Assembly: GCA_963769945.1 (NCBI GenBank)
Contig: CAVYOA010000020.1
Coordinates: forward strand, 1 to 64,000
Direction of reading: 5' to 3'
Length of the DNA stretch: 64,000 nt
Source of the DNA: WHSW01 sp963769945
Lineage (GTDB): Bacteria; Actinomycetota; Thermoleophilia; Solirubrobacterales; 70-9
Part shown: positions 52,675-62,002 of the stretch, piece after piece
Layout: each line of letters begins with the position of its first letter
Numbering within the stretch: the first letter of the stretch is position 1
Translations under genes and position numbers: made by a program
Notes under the pieces: generated by a model
Told to the model about the DNA's origin: nothing
Databases searched by the model: none
The model's input: the letters and a program-made list of their open reading frames with translations, nothing else

Positions 52675-53466
52675 CTAGGGCTCGGCGACCTCGACCCAGA
52701 GCCGGCGATTCGAGAACGTGCACGGCTCGTCGCCCGACTGGCGCCAGTAGACCATCCGGAAGCTCAGGTCCCCGGACGGAAGCGGCGGCAGCGTGAACGC
52801 GTACTCGGTCCGCGGGCCCGACGGCGCACCCGCGAACGTCGCGCCGCCGTTGAACGGGAGCTGGACCTCGAACCCCTGGCCCGCAACGACGACCCCGAAC
52901 CTGCAGTCCTCCGCGGTGGCGCCGCCCGGTGCGGTCATTGTCGCCTGCGCGAGCACGGTCGCGAACCCGTCCGGGCCCAGGGTCAGATCGAGCGCGGGCC
53001 CGGGCGTCGAGAGGTCCGTCGCGGGGCCCGAGGAGGTCGACCCGCTCGCCTCGACCCGCTGGTAGTCGACCGTTCCCAGCTTCGGTGCCGTCACCGACTC
53101 GTCGGCGAGCTTCCGGGTGATCACCGCACCGTCGGCGAGCTTCGGGGTGGTGACCGCGCCGCCGGCGAGCTTCGGCGAGCTGACCGAGTCGTCGGCGAGC
53201 TTCGCCGAGGTCACCGAGGCCTCGGCGAGGTCGAACGACTTCACCCGCCCGTCCTTGATCTTCCGCGAGCGGACGGCGTTGCGGGCGAGCTCCTTCTTGC
53301 GCACCGCGCGTTTCGCGATCTGCTTCGCGCGGACCGCGTTCTTGGCGATCTGCTGCGAGTGCACGCTTCCCGCCGGCAGACTGAGTGCGGCGTAGGCGCC
53401 GCCGCCGAGCGCGATGAAGACCGCGAGCGTGGCCATCACGTTCGCGTAGGACAGCCGAATCCGCAT
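52675..53466 (-). CDS. Secreted protein with pseudo-repeats, Thermoleophilia type, 263 aa
   Basis: ATG 53466 starts MRIRLSYANVMATLAVFIAL, then GGGAYAALSLPAGSVHSQQI. I know this beginning (SYANV.ATLALFLALGGGAYA) as a marker of secreted proteins in Solirubrobacterales. Residues about 30-130 are tandem units of 10-11 residues in the pattern (V/A)-x-S-x-K-(L/I)-x-x-(G/D)-(S/A)-V, as in TSAKLADDSVSSPKLAGGAV. They probably form a beta-helix or stalk. The C-terminal 120 residues look like a compact beta domain with two or three cysteines. Probably a surface fibre or adhesin. Function unknown. Confidence 0.85.
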   Translation of the reverse strand: MRIRLSYANVMATLAVFIALGGGAYAALSLPAGSVHSQQIAKNAVRAKQIAKRAVRKKELARNAVRSRKIKDGRVKSFDLAEASVTSAKLADDSVSSPKLAGGAVTTPKLADGAVITRKLADESVTAPKLGTVDYQRVEASGSTSSGPATDLSTPGPALDLTLGPDGFATVLAQATMTAPGGATAEDCRFGVVVAGQGFEVQLPFNGGATFAGAPSGPRTEYAFTLPPLPSGDLSFRMVYWRQSGDEPCTFSNRRLWVEVAEP

Positions 53467-53505
53467 CGGCGCCCACCGTAGGCGCCGCGCCGGACGTATC
53501 CGGGC

Positions 53506-54312
53506 TCAGACGCCGACGCGGTTGATCTGCCGCAGCGCCAGACCGCCGAGCAAGGCGAGCAGACCTGCCATCGCCAGCAATCCCGGCCAGGTCTCCGCCC
53601 AGCTCACGCCCCCGTCGACGAACCCCTGGCGCATCGCCTCGACCACCTGGGTCAGCGGGTTGAGCCGCGCGACTTCCTGCAACCAGCCGGTCAGCAGGTC
53701 GAGCGGCGCGTACGCGGTCGTGGTCAGGATGAGGACGAACATCCCCGCCTGCATCAGCGGCGCGGCGCCCTGGCTGCGGAAGTGGAGCGCCAGGGTGACG
53801 CCCCAGAAGGCGGCGACCGCGCCCATGCACATCACCAGCAGCAACGCGAGCCCGAGCCCGTCGAGGCCCGGCCAGGCGACCCCGATCGCGAACCCGACAC
53901 AGAGCAGGAAGGCGGCGGGGATCAGCGCCCGCAGGCTGGCCGAGAGGACGAGGCCGGCGAGCAGCACCGGCCGCGGAGCGGGGGAGACGATCAGCCGGTC
54001 GAACCAGCCGAGCTCGATGTCGCGAGCGAGGTTGACACCGGTCGCCGCGCCGGTGAACCCCGCCCCCTGGAGCAGGCTGATCGGGATGATGAAGCTCTGA
54101 TACTCGTCGGCGGTGAAGCCGGGGAGGGCGGTCAACCCGCCGAACACCGCGGTCAGCCCGAGGAAGAAGATCGTCGGCGCGAGCACGCCGGGGATCGCGG
54201 CCCCCGGGACCCGCAGGATCTCGTTCCGCGCCCGGCGCACAAGCGCGCGGACGGTCGCCAGGTCGGCTCCGAGGCCCTGGGCGCGGCCGGCCGCCTCGAC
54301 CCGCCCGGTCAT
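53506..54312 (-). CDS. ABC-2 type exporter permease (second subunit), 268 aa
   Basis: ATG 54312 overlaps the stop of the first permease (ATGA). It has six membrane helices: PGAAIPGVLAPTIFFLGLTA, SFIIPISLLQGAGFTGAATG, VLLAGLVLSASLRALIPAAF, LALLLVMCMGAVAAFWGVTL, MFVLILTTTAYAPLDLLTGW and WPGLLAMAGLLALLGGLALR. The loop ARDIELGWFDRLIVSP is the E-x-G-x-x-x-R/D-L signature of DrrB-type permeases. It should pair with the first permease and the ATPase to export a drug or lipid-like substrate. Confidence 0.9.
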   Translation of the reverse strand: MTGRVEAAGRAQGLGADLATVRALVRRARNEILRVPGAAIPGVLAPTIFFLGLTAVFGGLTALPGFTADEYQSFIIPISLLQGAGFTGAATGVNLARDIELGWFDRLIVSPAPRPVLLAGLVLSASLRALIPAAFLLCVGFAIGVAWPGLDGLGLALLLVMCMGAVAAFWGVTLALHFRSQGAAPLMQAGMFVLILTTTAYAPLDLLTGWLQEVARLNPLTQVVEAMRQGFVDGGVSWAETWPGLLAMAGLLALLGGLALRQINRVGV

Positions 54313-55100
54313 CCGCCCAACCTCAGCCGGCGGCGCAGTGCGAGCGAGCTCAATCCGGTCGAGATCGCGCCGATCAAGGCGATCGCGCCGAGCGCTCCGG
54401 CGACCGCCTCGAGCGTCAGCCCGCCGATCACCGTGTCGCGAATCCCGTCGACGATCAGGCTGAGCGGGTTGTAGTCGGCGATCGTGCCAGCCGGGTCGAG
54501 CATCAGGTTGGCCGGGAAGAAGGCGTTGGAGAGGAAGAGGATCACGAACACGAGCGGGAACAGCCCCTGGACCACGGAGGCGCGCCCGGCGTAGAGCGCC
54601 ACCGCGGCGCCGAGGCCGCCGAAGGCGAGCGCCGAGAGCGAGACCAGCGCCACGATCAGCAGCGCGCCTGCGACTCCGCCCTCGATCGCGGCGCCGAAGA
54701 TGAGCCCGATCGCGAGGAACCAGAGCGCCGTCGCGGCGCCCAGCGCCGCGGTGCCCGCGAGCCGCCCGGCGACGATCGCGAAGCGCGAGATCGGGGCGGC
54801 GAAGAGCCGGTCGGTGAACCCCATCTCGAGGTCGACCGCGAGCGCGATCCCGCCGCTGTTGCCCGCCAGCAGGCAGGACTGGATCATCGCCCCGGCGAGC
54901 ATGAAGTCGAGGAAGCCGTTCACCTGCGGGAAGCCCTCGAGCCCGATCGCGCGCGCCGGCGCCGCCGGTCTGGATCGCGAGCAGCAGGGTGGGGAAGACG
55001 ATGATCGGCGCGAGCAGCTGCGGCCGGCGGAAGGTCTGGCGCACCGAGCGCCGGCCGAGCGCCGCGATCACGCGCAGGTTGAGCCTCAACCGCTCCAGCA

Positions 55101-55101
<1 letters not shown>
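54309..55101 (-). CDS. ABC-2 type exporter permease (first subunit), one frameshift
   Basis: ATG 55101 shares a base with the ATPase stop (TGATG). The N-terminal frame gives LRLNLRVIAALGRRSVRQTF and APIIVFPTLLLAIQTGGAG. An indel near 54,955-54,965 shifts it. The second frame carries VNGFLDFMLAGAMIQSCLLA, AVDLEMGFTDRLFAAPISRF and GLFPLVFVILFLSNAFFPAN. These are the usual six helices and DrrB-like loop. Together with the other permease it forms the membrane channel of the exporter. Confidence 0.87.
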
Positions 55102-56120
<1,019 letters not shown>

Positions 56121-56214
56121 GGCGGGGGAATCTACCGGCGGCGCGGGCTCGGCCTAAGCTATGGGCCGCTGGAGAACCGAAACCCTCTCCGGGGCCGGGT
56201 GTTCCAGCTTTTCC

Positions 56215-56961
56215 ATGGCCGCCACCGGCAAACGTCCCGGCACCGTCGCGATCGCGTTCGCGGCGGCGTGTGCCTGCCTGATCGCCCTGGTCGTCGCCCT
56301 GGGCTCGGAGTCGGCCGGTGCCGCGGACGCGAAGGCAACCGTGATCGGCAAGACCAAGAGCGCGCCGAGGCCCAACTGCCCGACACCGGAGGGGAACAAC
56401 GTCCCCGCCGACAGGGCATGTCAGGCAATGGGGCGGGTGACGGGCTTTCAGACCTCCGCCGACGGCCGCCACAACCCGTTCAAGGTTCGCAAGCCGGGCA
56501 CGATCGTCGCCTGGAGCGTCGCCGTCTCGAAGCCGGACAAGAAGGAGCGCAACTTCTTCGCCGAGGCGCTCTCGAAGAGCGGCCCGCCAAGCGCCCGGCT
56601 CTCGATCCTGAAGCCGAAGGGCAAGGGCAGGTTCAAGTTGGTCAAGCAGAGCCCGGTCGTCCAGCTCGAGTCGGTGCTCGGCAATCGGGCCGTGTTCACG
56701 CTCACCGATCCGCTTCGGGTCCGCAAGGGGATGATCGTCGCTCTGACCACCCCGACCTGGATCTCGAACCTCGCCGACTACCAGGCACAGAACTCGGACG
56801 AGTGGCGAGCGAGCCGCGATCAGGGCCAGTGCGGCGTCGGGCCGGGCGGCGAGCAGGATCTGCTCGAGCGCAGTCGGCCGCAGCAGAAGGTGGGCGGCCA
56901 GCGCCACTATGACTGCACCTACGAGGGCGCCCGGCTGATGTACTGGGCGTTCCTCGCCTAG
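56215..56961 (+). CDS. Secreted protein of unknown function, 248 aa
   Basis: The likely start is ATG 56215 (MAATGKRPGTVAIAFAAACA), which begins a signal peptide; an in-frame ATG at 56161 would add a poor leader. The mature protein has CQAMGRVTGFQTSADGRHNP, FKVRKPGTIVAWSVAVSKPD, then LKPKGKGRFKLVKQSPVVQL and a C-terminal DCTYEGARLMYWAFLA. Four cysteines are likely paired. The pattern recurs among secreted proteins of Thermoleophilia, with a jelly-roll-like beta fold inferred. It is divergent from the ABC exporter. Confidence 0.75.
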   Translation: MAATGKRPGTVAIAFAAACACLIALVVALGSESAGAADAKATVIGKTKSAPRPNCPTPEGNNVPADRACQAMGRVTGFQTSADGRHNPFKVRKPGTIVAWSVAVSKPDKKERNFFAEALSKSGPPSARLSILKPKGKGRFKLVKQSPVVQLESVLGNRAVFTLTDPLRVRKGMIVALTTPTWISNLADYQAQNSDEWRASRDQGQCGVGPGGEQDLLERSRPQQKVGGQRHYDCTYEGARLMYWAFLA

Positions 56962-56995
56962 TCGTCCGAACGACGCACCCGCAGGTCCGATCGAG

Positions 56996-57385
56996 TCACT
57001 CGCAGGCGGCCGGGTTCTGCTCGCAGAACTCGTCGAAGGCCTCGGGCGGGCTGGCGCCGCCGCCGCCGTCGTCGGATCCGGACTCGCCCTCGCCGGTGCC
57101 CGGGTCGGGGCCGCCGCCCTCGTGACCCTCGGGTCCCTCGGGCGCTGCGGTGCCCCCGGAAGCGCCGCCCTCTTCATCGTCGTCAGGCTCGGTCGTTGTC
57201 GTCGTGGTCGAGGTGGGTGTCGTGTGCTCGGTGGTGGTCTCGGTCGTGGTCGAGGTGGTCTCGGTGGTGGTGCTCGACGAGCTGGTGGTCTCGGGCTCGT
57301 CGTCGCCGCAGGCCGCGAGGCCGGCACAGACGGCGATCAGCGCGAGCGCGGCGAGCGCTGCGGGCGGGCGGCCGGCGATGCTCAA
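56996..57385 (-). CDS. Threonine-rich lipoprotein, about 129 aa
   Basis: TTG 57385 overlaps the stop of the zinc-ribbon gene (TTGA), so translation is probably coupled. It starts LSIAGRPPAALAALALIAVC and has the lipobox GLAACGDD. The next 35 residues are an almost pure threonine-serine run (TTSSSSTTTETTSTTTETTT), likely a wall-spanning, possibly glycosylated stalk. An acidic glycine-rich region (EGGASGGTAAPEGPEG) and the tail DEFCEQNPAACE, with two Cys, follow. Function unknown. Confidence 0.7.
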   Translation of the reverse strand: MSIAGRPPAALAALALIAVCAGLAACGDDEPETTSSSSTTTETTSTTTETTTEHTTPTSTTTTTTEPDDDEEGGASGGTAAPEGPEGHEGGGPDPGTGEGESGSDDGGGGASPPEAFDEFCEQNPAACE

Positions 57386-57648
57386 AGCGCGGGCTGGCGC
57401 AGGCCGCAGTACGGGCAGTCGCTGACGTCGAGCCCGATCAGCTGCGCGCAGCGGCGGCACTCGCGCAGGTTCTCGGGCGTGCGCAGGAGCGCGGACTCCG
57501 AGGGCGCGAGCGGCAGGGTCCTGGTCACCGGCTCCATCTCCTCGCCGGTCTCGCGGTCGATGTAGACGCCGCCCGGTTCGGCCGCGGCGAGCGACTCGCG
57601 GCCGGAGGCGCGAGCGCGAAGACGGAAGATCTGCCGGGGGTTCTGCAT
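57382..57648 (-). CDS. Small zinc-ribbon protein, 88 aa
   Basis: ATG 57648. The N-terminal half (MQNPRQIFRLRARASGRESL, then VYIDRETGEEMEPVTRTLPL) is basic. The C-terminus holds CRRCAQLIGLDVSDCPYCGL, a pair of CxxC knuckles that would bind zinc. Proteins of this kind act as small regulators or RNA/DNA binders, but the partner is unknown. It is cotranscribed with the threonine-rich lipoprotein and divergent from the glycosyltransferase, 57 bases away. Confidence 0.65.
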   Translation of the reverse strand: MQNPRQIFRLRARASGRESLAAAEPGGVYIDRETGEEMEPVTRTLPLAPSESALLRTPENLRECRRCAQLIGLDVSDCPYCGLRQPAL

Positions 57649-57705
57649 CGCCGCAAAGATATCCCCTCGGTCCGTCGTCCGGCGCTGGCCCATAGCCTCC
57701 CCCGG

Positions 57706-59199
57706 GTGAAGGTCCTGATCTTCCACGGCTACCTGCTCCGCGGCACCGGCTCGAACGTCTACAACGCCGAGCTCGCGCGCGCCCTGGCCGTGCTCGGCCA
57801 CGAGGTCCACATGGTCTGCCAGGACCGCGAGGCAGGCGACCTCGCGCCGTCCGATGCCGCCGGCTCGGTGACGATCCACAACCCCGACATCGGCGGCCTG
57901 CTGCCGGTCTTCGTCCACGACACCTACGAGGGCTTCGAGGTCAAGACCTTCGCCGAGCTCACCGACGCGGAGCTCGACCGCTACCTGGCCGCGAACGTCG
58001 GCGCCGTGGCCGCGATCGTCGATCGGCTCGGCGGGGTCGACGCGGCGCTCGCCAACCACCTGGTGATGGGGCCGGTGATCCTCGCCCGCGCCGGGCTGCG
58101 CTACGCGATCAAGGTGCATGGCTCCGACCTCTCCTACACGGTGATCCCCGGCCTCGAGCGCTACGGCCCCTACGCCCAGGAGGCCTGCGACGGAGCGGCG
58201 GGAATCCTGGTCGGCTCGGGCCACATCGCCACGCGTCTGCGCCGCGCGGTCGACGACCCGGTGACGAACGCGAAGGTCAGGCTCGGCCCGCCCGGCGTCG
58301 ACACGGAGCTGTTCGCGCCGCTCGCCGCGAAAGACAGGCGGGCGAGGCTGCTCGGACTGGCGCGCGACCTGCATCAGCTGGACGAGCCCAATGAGGGCAG
58401 CTCGTGGGATCGCGACACCGCCGCCGCTGGGACGGCGCTCGAGTGGTTCGCGGACGGCGACGGCCCGCGGGCGATCTACGTCGGCAAGCTGATCGTCTCC
58501 AAGGGCGTCGATCTGCTGCTCGCCGCCTGGCCGCTGATCCATCGCAGACACCCCTCCGCCCGGCTGCTGATCGTCGGCTTCGGCACCCTCGACGGCGTCC
58601 TGCGGGGAGCCTGGGACGGGCTCGCGGCGGGGGACCTCGGGCCGCTGCGCGAGCTCGCCGAGCGCGGACGCGGGCTCGAGGGCTCTGATGACCAGCCGCT
58701 GCGGATGCTGGCGGCGCTGCTGGCCGCGCTCCCGGCGGGCTACGAGCAGGCGGCCCGCGATGCGGCGGGCTCGGTGGTCTTCGCCGGTCGGCTCGAGCAC
58801 GACGAGGTCGCGGTCCCGGTCGCGGCCTCGGACTCGCTCGTCTTCCCGAGCACCTTTCCGGAGGCCTTCGGAATGGTCGCCGCCGAGGCCGCCGCTACCG
58901 GCGCGCTGCCCGTCTCGGCCCACCACTCGGGGGCGGCCGAGGTCAGCAGTGCCCTCGCCGCCGAGCTCCCGGTCGAGGTCGGCCGGCTGCTCTCGTTCGC
59001 GCTCGACGAGGGCGCCGTCGAGGCGATCGCCGAGCGCGTCGACGGCTGGCTCGCGCTCGCTGCGCCGCGGCGCGAGCAGGCGAGCGAGGCGCTGCGCGAG
59101 ACGGTCGAGCGCCTGTGGAGCTGGCGCGGGGTGGCGCGCACCGTGCTCGCCGCGTCGGCTGGCGAGCTCGACGGTCTGCCGGTCCCGCGCGACGCTTGA
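57706..59199 (+). CDS. Family 4 glycosyltransferase, 497 aa
   Basis: GTG 57706 begins KVLIFHGYLLRGTGSNVYNA and ELARALAVLGHEVHMVCQDR, the GT-B N-terminal Rossmann domain. The C-terminal donor domain has AIYVGKLIVSKGVDLLLAAW, HPSARLLIVGFGTLDGVLRG, and the late motif SDSLVFPSTFPEAFGMVAAE with its EAFG/E pair. The product is long for GT4 because of an insertion at about residues 210-250 (LHQLDEPNEGSSWDRD). Substrates are unknown; it probably builds surface glycans. The next genes encode the terminal oxidase. Confidence 0.9.
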   Translation: MKVLIFHGYLLRGTGSNVYNAELARALAVLGHEVHMVCQDREAGDLAPSDAAGSVTIHNPDIGGLLPVFVHDTYEGFEVKTFAELTDAELDRYLAANVGAVAAIVDRLGGVDAALANHLVMGPVILARAGLRYAIKVHGSDLSYTVIPGLERYGPYAQEACDGAAGILVGSGHIATRLRRAVDDPVTNAKVRLGPPGVDTELFAPLAAKDRRARLLGLARDLHQLDEPNEGSSWDRDTAAAGTALEWFADGDGPRAIYVGKLIVSKGVDLLLAAWPLIHRRHPSARLLIVGFGTLDGVLRGAWDGLAAGDLGPLRELAERGRGLEGSDDQPLRMLAALLAALPAGYEQAARDAAGSVVFAGRLEHDEVAVPVAASDSLVFPSTFPEAFGMVAAEAAATGALPVSAHHSGAAEVSSALAAELPVEVGRLLSFALDEGAVEAIAERVDGWLALAAPRREQASEALRETVERLWSWRGVARTVLAASAGELDGLPVPRDA

Positions 59200-59266
59200 T
59201 ACGCATGAAACTAGCTCCTGGCCTGCTGCCCGGCGCCGTCGCCGCGATCAATAGAATCGCGATCTG

Positions 59267-60043
59267 GTGAGCCGCGCGATTCTCCTCCGCCTCTTCCTCG
59301 CGATGCTGGCGATCACGGTCGTCTCCTCGGTCGTGCTGCTGCAGTTCGAGTGGTTCGGGGACGCGGCCTCCGAGCAGGCGGGCCCGATCGACACCCTGTT
59401 CGACGTCATGATCGTGCTCTCGTGCCTGGTCTTCGCCATCGTCACGGTGATGTTCGTGTACGCGATCTGGCGCTACCGCGCCAAGCCGGGCGACGAGTCC
59501 GACGGGGAGCCGATCCACGGCAATACGAAGCTGGAGATCGCCTGGACCGTGATCCCGACGATCATCGTCCTCTTCGGCGCCGGTTACAGCTGGGTGGTGC
59601 TCGACGACATCGAGGCCCAGGCCGATGACCGGATGGCGCTCAACGTCTACGGGCAGCAGTTCAAGTGGACCTTCGCGTACCCCGAGGCCGACGGGCTGGT
59701 GACCAACGAGCTCCACGTCCCGGTCGACCGCCAGCTCGAGGTCCAGCTTCACGGGCTCGACGTCCTGCACTCGTTCTGGGTTCCGGAATGGCGGATCAAG
59801 CGCGACCTCGTCCCGGCCGGGGCCGGCGGCGACGAGATCGACAGCCAGTTCGTCGTCACCCCGAACCAGGAGGGGACGTTTGCGCTCATCTGCACCGAGC
59901 TCTGCGGGCTCGGGCATGCGACGATGCGGGCGTCCGTGGTGGTCGAGTCGCAGCAGGAGTTCGATCGCTGGCTGGCCGAGCAGGCGAAGGGACCGGAGAT
60001 CCAGATCGGTGGCGCGAGTCCGCCCGGGTCGGACGGGACGTAG
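59267..60043 (+). CDS. ctaC: Cytochrome c oxidase subunit II, 258 aa
   Basis: Subunit II receives electrons at the CuA centre. GTG 59267. Two membrane helices lie near the N-terminus (ILLRLFLAMLAITVVSSVVL and DVMIVLSCLVFAIVTVMFVY). The cupredoxin domain has NELHVPVDRQLEVQLHGLDV, LHSFWVPEWRIKRD, and the CuA loop FALICTELCGLGHATMRASV with both cysteines, the glutamate, His and Met. The electron entry region LNVYGQQFKWTFAYP is present. No lipobox or fused cytochrome c. ctaD follows 21 bases later. Confidence 0.95.
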   Translation: MSRAILLRLFLAMLAITVVSSVVLLQFEWFGDAASEQAGPIDTLFDVMIVLSCLVFAIVTVMFVYAIWRYRAKPGDESDGEPIHGNTKLEIAWTVIPTIIVLFGAGYSWVVLDDIEAQADDRMALNVYGQQFKWTFAYPEADGLVTNELHVPVDRQLEVQLHGLDVLHSFWVPEWRIKRDLVPAGAGGDEIDSQFVVTPNQEGTFALICTELCGLGHATMRASVVVESQQEFDRWLAEQAKGPEIQIGGASPPGSDGT

Positions 60044-60064
60044 GCTCGAGGAGGTAGGGCTCAG

Positions 60065-62002
60065 ATGGCAGCGGCAATCAGGCAACCGGGGATGATTCGG
60101 GCGGGGCTCGGCTTCGTGCTCGGCGCGGCGTTCGGGTTCGGGCTCGTGGTTGCGCTGCGTGCCCTCTCCGGGCTCGAGATATTCCAGACCGAGCCGACCG
60201 GCTACCCGCACCTGATCGTGCCGGCGATCACCGGCCCGCTCGGCTTCCTCGCCGGGCTCGGCTGCTTCGACTACTGGCTGCGCTGGGCCGCGGGCAGGCC
60301 GACCCTGCCCGAGGACCACTCCCAGCACGGCGCCCACTCCTGGCGCGACTACTTCAAGTTCAACACCGATCACAAGGTGATCGGGATCCAGTACATCGTC
60401 ACCACCTTCTTCTTCTTCCTCGCCGGCGGGCTGATCGCGATGCTGATGCGCGCCGAGCTCGCGCAGCCCGGCACCCAGATCGTCGACCCCGGGGTCTTCA
60501 ACGGGCTCTTCTCGACCCACGCGGTGCTGATGATCTTCGTCTTCGTGATCCCGGTGTTCGCCGGGATCGCGAACTACGTCCTGCCGCTGATGATCGGCGC
60601 ACCCGACATGGCCTTCCCGCGCCTGAACGCGCTCTCGTTCTGGATGCTGCCGCTGGCCGGGCTGCTCTTCCTCGCCAGCTTCCTCGTCCCCGGCGGCGCC
60701 TTCGACGCCGGCTGGACGGGCTACGCGCCGCTCTCCACCGGGGCTCCGCTCGGCCAGTCGTTCTTCAACCTCGGCGTGCAGTTCGCCGGCGCTTCCTCGA
60801 TCGCGACCGCGCTCAACTTCTTGGTCACGATCATCACCATGCGGGCGCCGGGGATGACCTTCTGGCGCATGCCGCTGCTCGTCTGGGCGAACCTCTCGAC
60901 CTCACTGCTGGTCGTCGCCGCGACCCCGTTCATCGCCGGGGTCCAGTTCATGGTCCTCTTCGACCGCGCCCTGCACACCAACTTCTTCCAGGCGGCGTTC
61001 GGCGGCGACGTGATCAGCTACCAGCACATCTTCTGGTTCTACTCGCACCCGGCCGTCTACATCATGATGCTGCCCGGGTTCGGGATCGTCTCCGAGGTGA
61101 TCTCCACCCACGCGCGCAAGCCGATCTTCGGCTACCGGCTGATGGCCCTGGCGCTGATCGGGATCGTCGTCCTCTCCTACACGGTCTGGGCGCACCACAT
61201 GTTCGTCGCCGGGATGTTCGCCTGGCTGCGGGTGCCGATGATGATCACCACCCTGCTGATCGCGGTCCCGACGGGGATCAAGATCTTCTCCTGGCTGGCG
61301 ACCCTGTTCGAGGGCAAGGTCCACCTCAAGTCGACCGCGATGCTGTTCGCGCTCGGGTTCATCGTCACCTTCGTGGTCGGCGGGATCTCGGGGGTGATGC
61401 TGGGCATGGTCCCGATCGACATCCACGTCTCGGACACCTACTTCATCGTCGCCCACATCCACTTCGTGCTCTTCGGAGGCTCGGTGTTCACGATCTTCGC
61501 GGGGATCTACCACTGGTTCCCGAAGATGACCGGGCGGATGTACGACGAGCGCCTCGGCCGGGTCCACTTCTACCTCACCCTGGTCGGGATGCTGGGCACC
61601 TTCGTGCCCATGCACTGGATCGGGATGGAGGGGATGCCGCGCCGGGTCGCCGACTACTCGGCCCAGTTCGGCGACTGGAACCTGGTGATCTCGATCTCCT
61701 CGTTCCTGCTCGGGATCGCCCAGCTCGTCTTCCTCTACAACATGGTCGTCTCCTGGAAGTGGGGCCCGAAGGCGACCGCAAACCCGTGGCGGGCGAAGAC
61801 GATCGAGTGGCAGGTGTCCTCGCCGCCGCCGGTGTTCAACTTCGACGAGGTCCCGCGCGTGGTCGGCGGCCCGTACGAGTTCGGGGTCCCCGGCGCACGG
61901 CACGCGATCATGCCCGGCGAGGAGGCGGAGGTGCGACCGCCCGAGCCGGCCGTGGCCGGGGCCGCCGGGGCCGGCGGTTCGGCCGGGGGGAGGAGTCCGT
62001 GA
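60065..62002 (+). CDS. ctaD: Cytochrome c oxidase subunit I, 645 aa, N-terminally extended
   Basis: This is the catalytic subunit with haem a, haem a3 and CuB. ATG 60065 opens an extension of about 90 residues with two more helices (GLGFVLGAAFGFGLVVALRA) before the standard start FKFNTDHKVIGIQYIVTTFF. The core shows GLFSTHAVLMIFVFVIPVFA, the haem-copper site WFYSHPAVYIMMLPGFGIVS, TVWAHHMFVAGMFAWLRVPM, and VSDTYFIVAHIHFVLFGGSV. It ends PWRAKTIEWQVSSPPPVFNF. The extension may be a fused ctaF-like module. The last bases overlap the next GTG. Confidence 0.96.
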   Translation: MAAAIRQPGMIRAGLGFVLGAAFGFGLVVALRALSGLEIFQTEPTGYPHLIVPAITGPLGFLAGLGCFDYWLRWAAGRPTLPEDHSQHGAHSWRDYFKFNTDHKVIGIQYIVTTFFFFLAGGLIAMLMRAELAQPGTQIVDPGVFNGLFSTHAVLMIFVFVIPVFAGIANYVLPLMIGAPDMAFPRLNALSFWMLPLAGLLFLASFLVPGGAFDAGWTGYAPLSTGAPLGQSFFNLGVQFAGASSIATALNFLVTIITMRAPGMTFWRMPLLVWANLSTSLLVVAATPFIAGVQFMVLFDRALHTNFFQAAFGGDVISYQHIFWFYSHPAVYIMMLPGFGIVSEVISTHARKPIFGYRLMALALIGIVVLSYTVWAHHMFVAGMFAWLRVPMMITTLLIAVPTGIKIFSWLATLFEGKVHLKSTAMLFALGFIVTFVVGGISGVMLGMVPIDIHVSDTYFIVAHIHFVLFGGSVFTIFAGIYHWFPKMTGRMYDERLGRVHFYLTLVGMLGTFVPMHWIGMEGMPRRVADYSAQFGDWNLVISISSFLLGIAQLVFLYNMVVSWKWGPKATANPWRAKTIEWQVSSPPPVFNFDEVPRVVGGPYEFGVPGARHAIMPGEEAEVRPPEPAVAGAAGAGGSAGGRSP

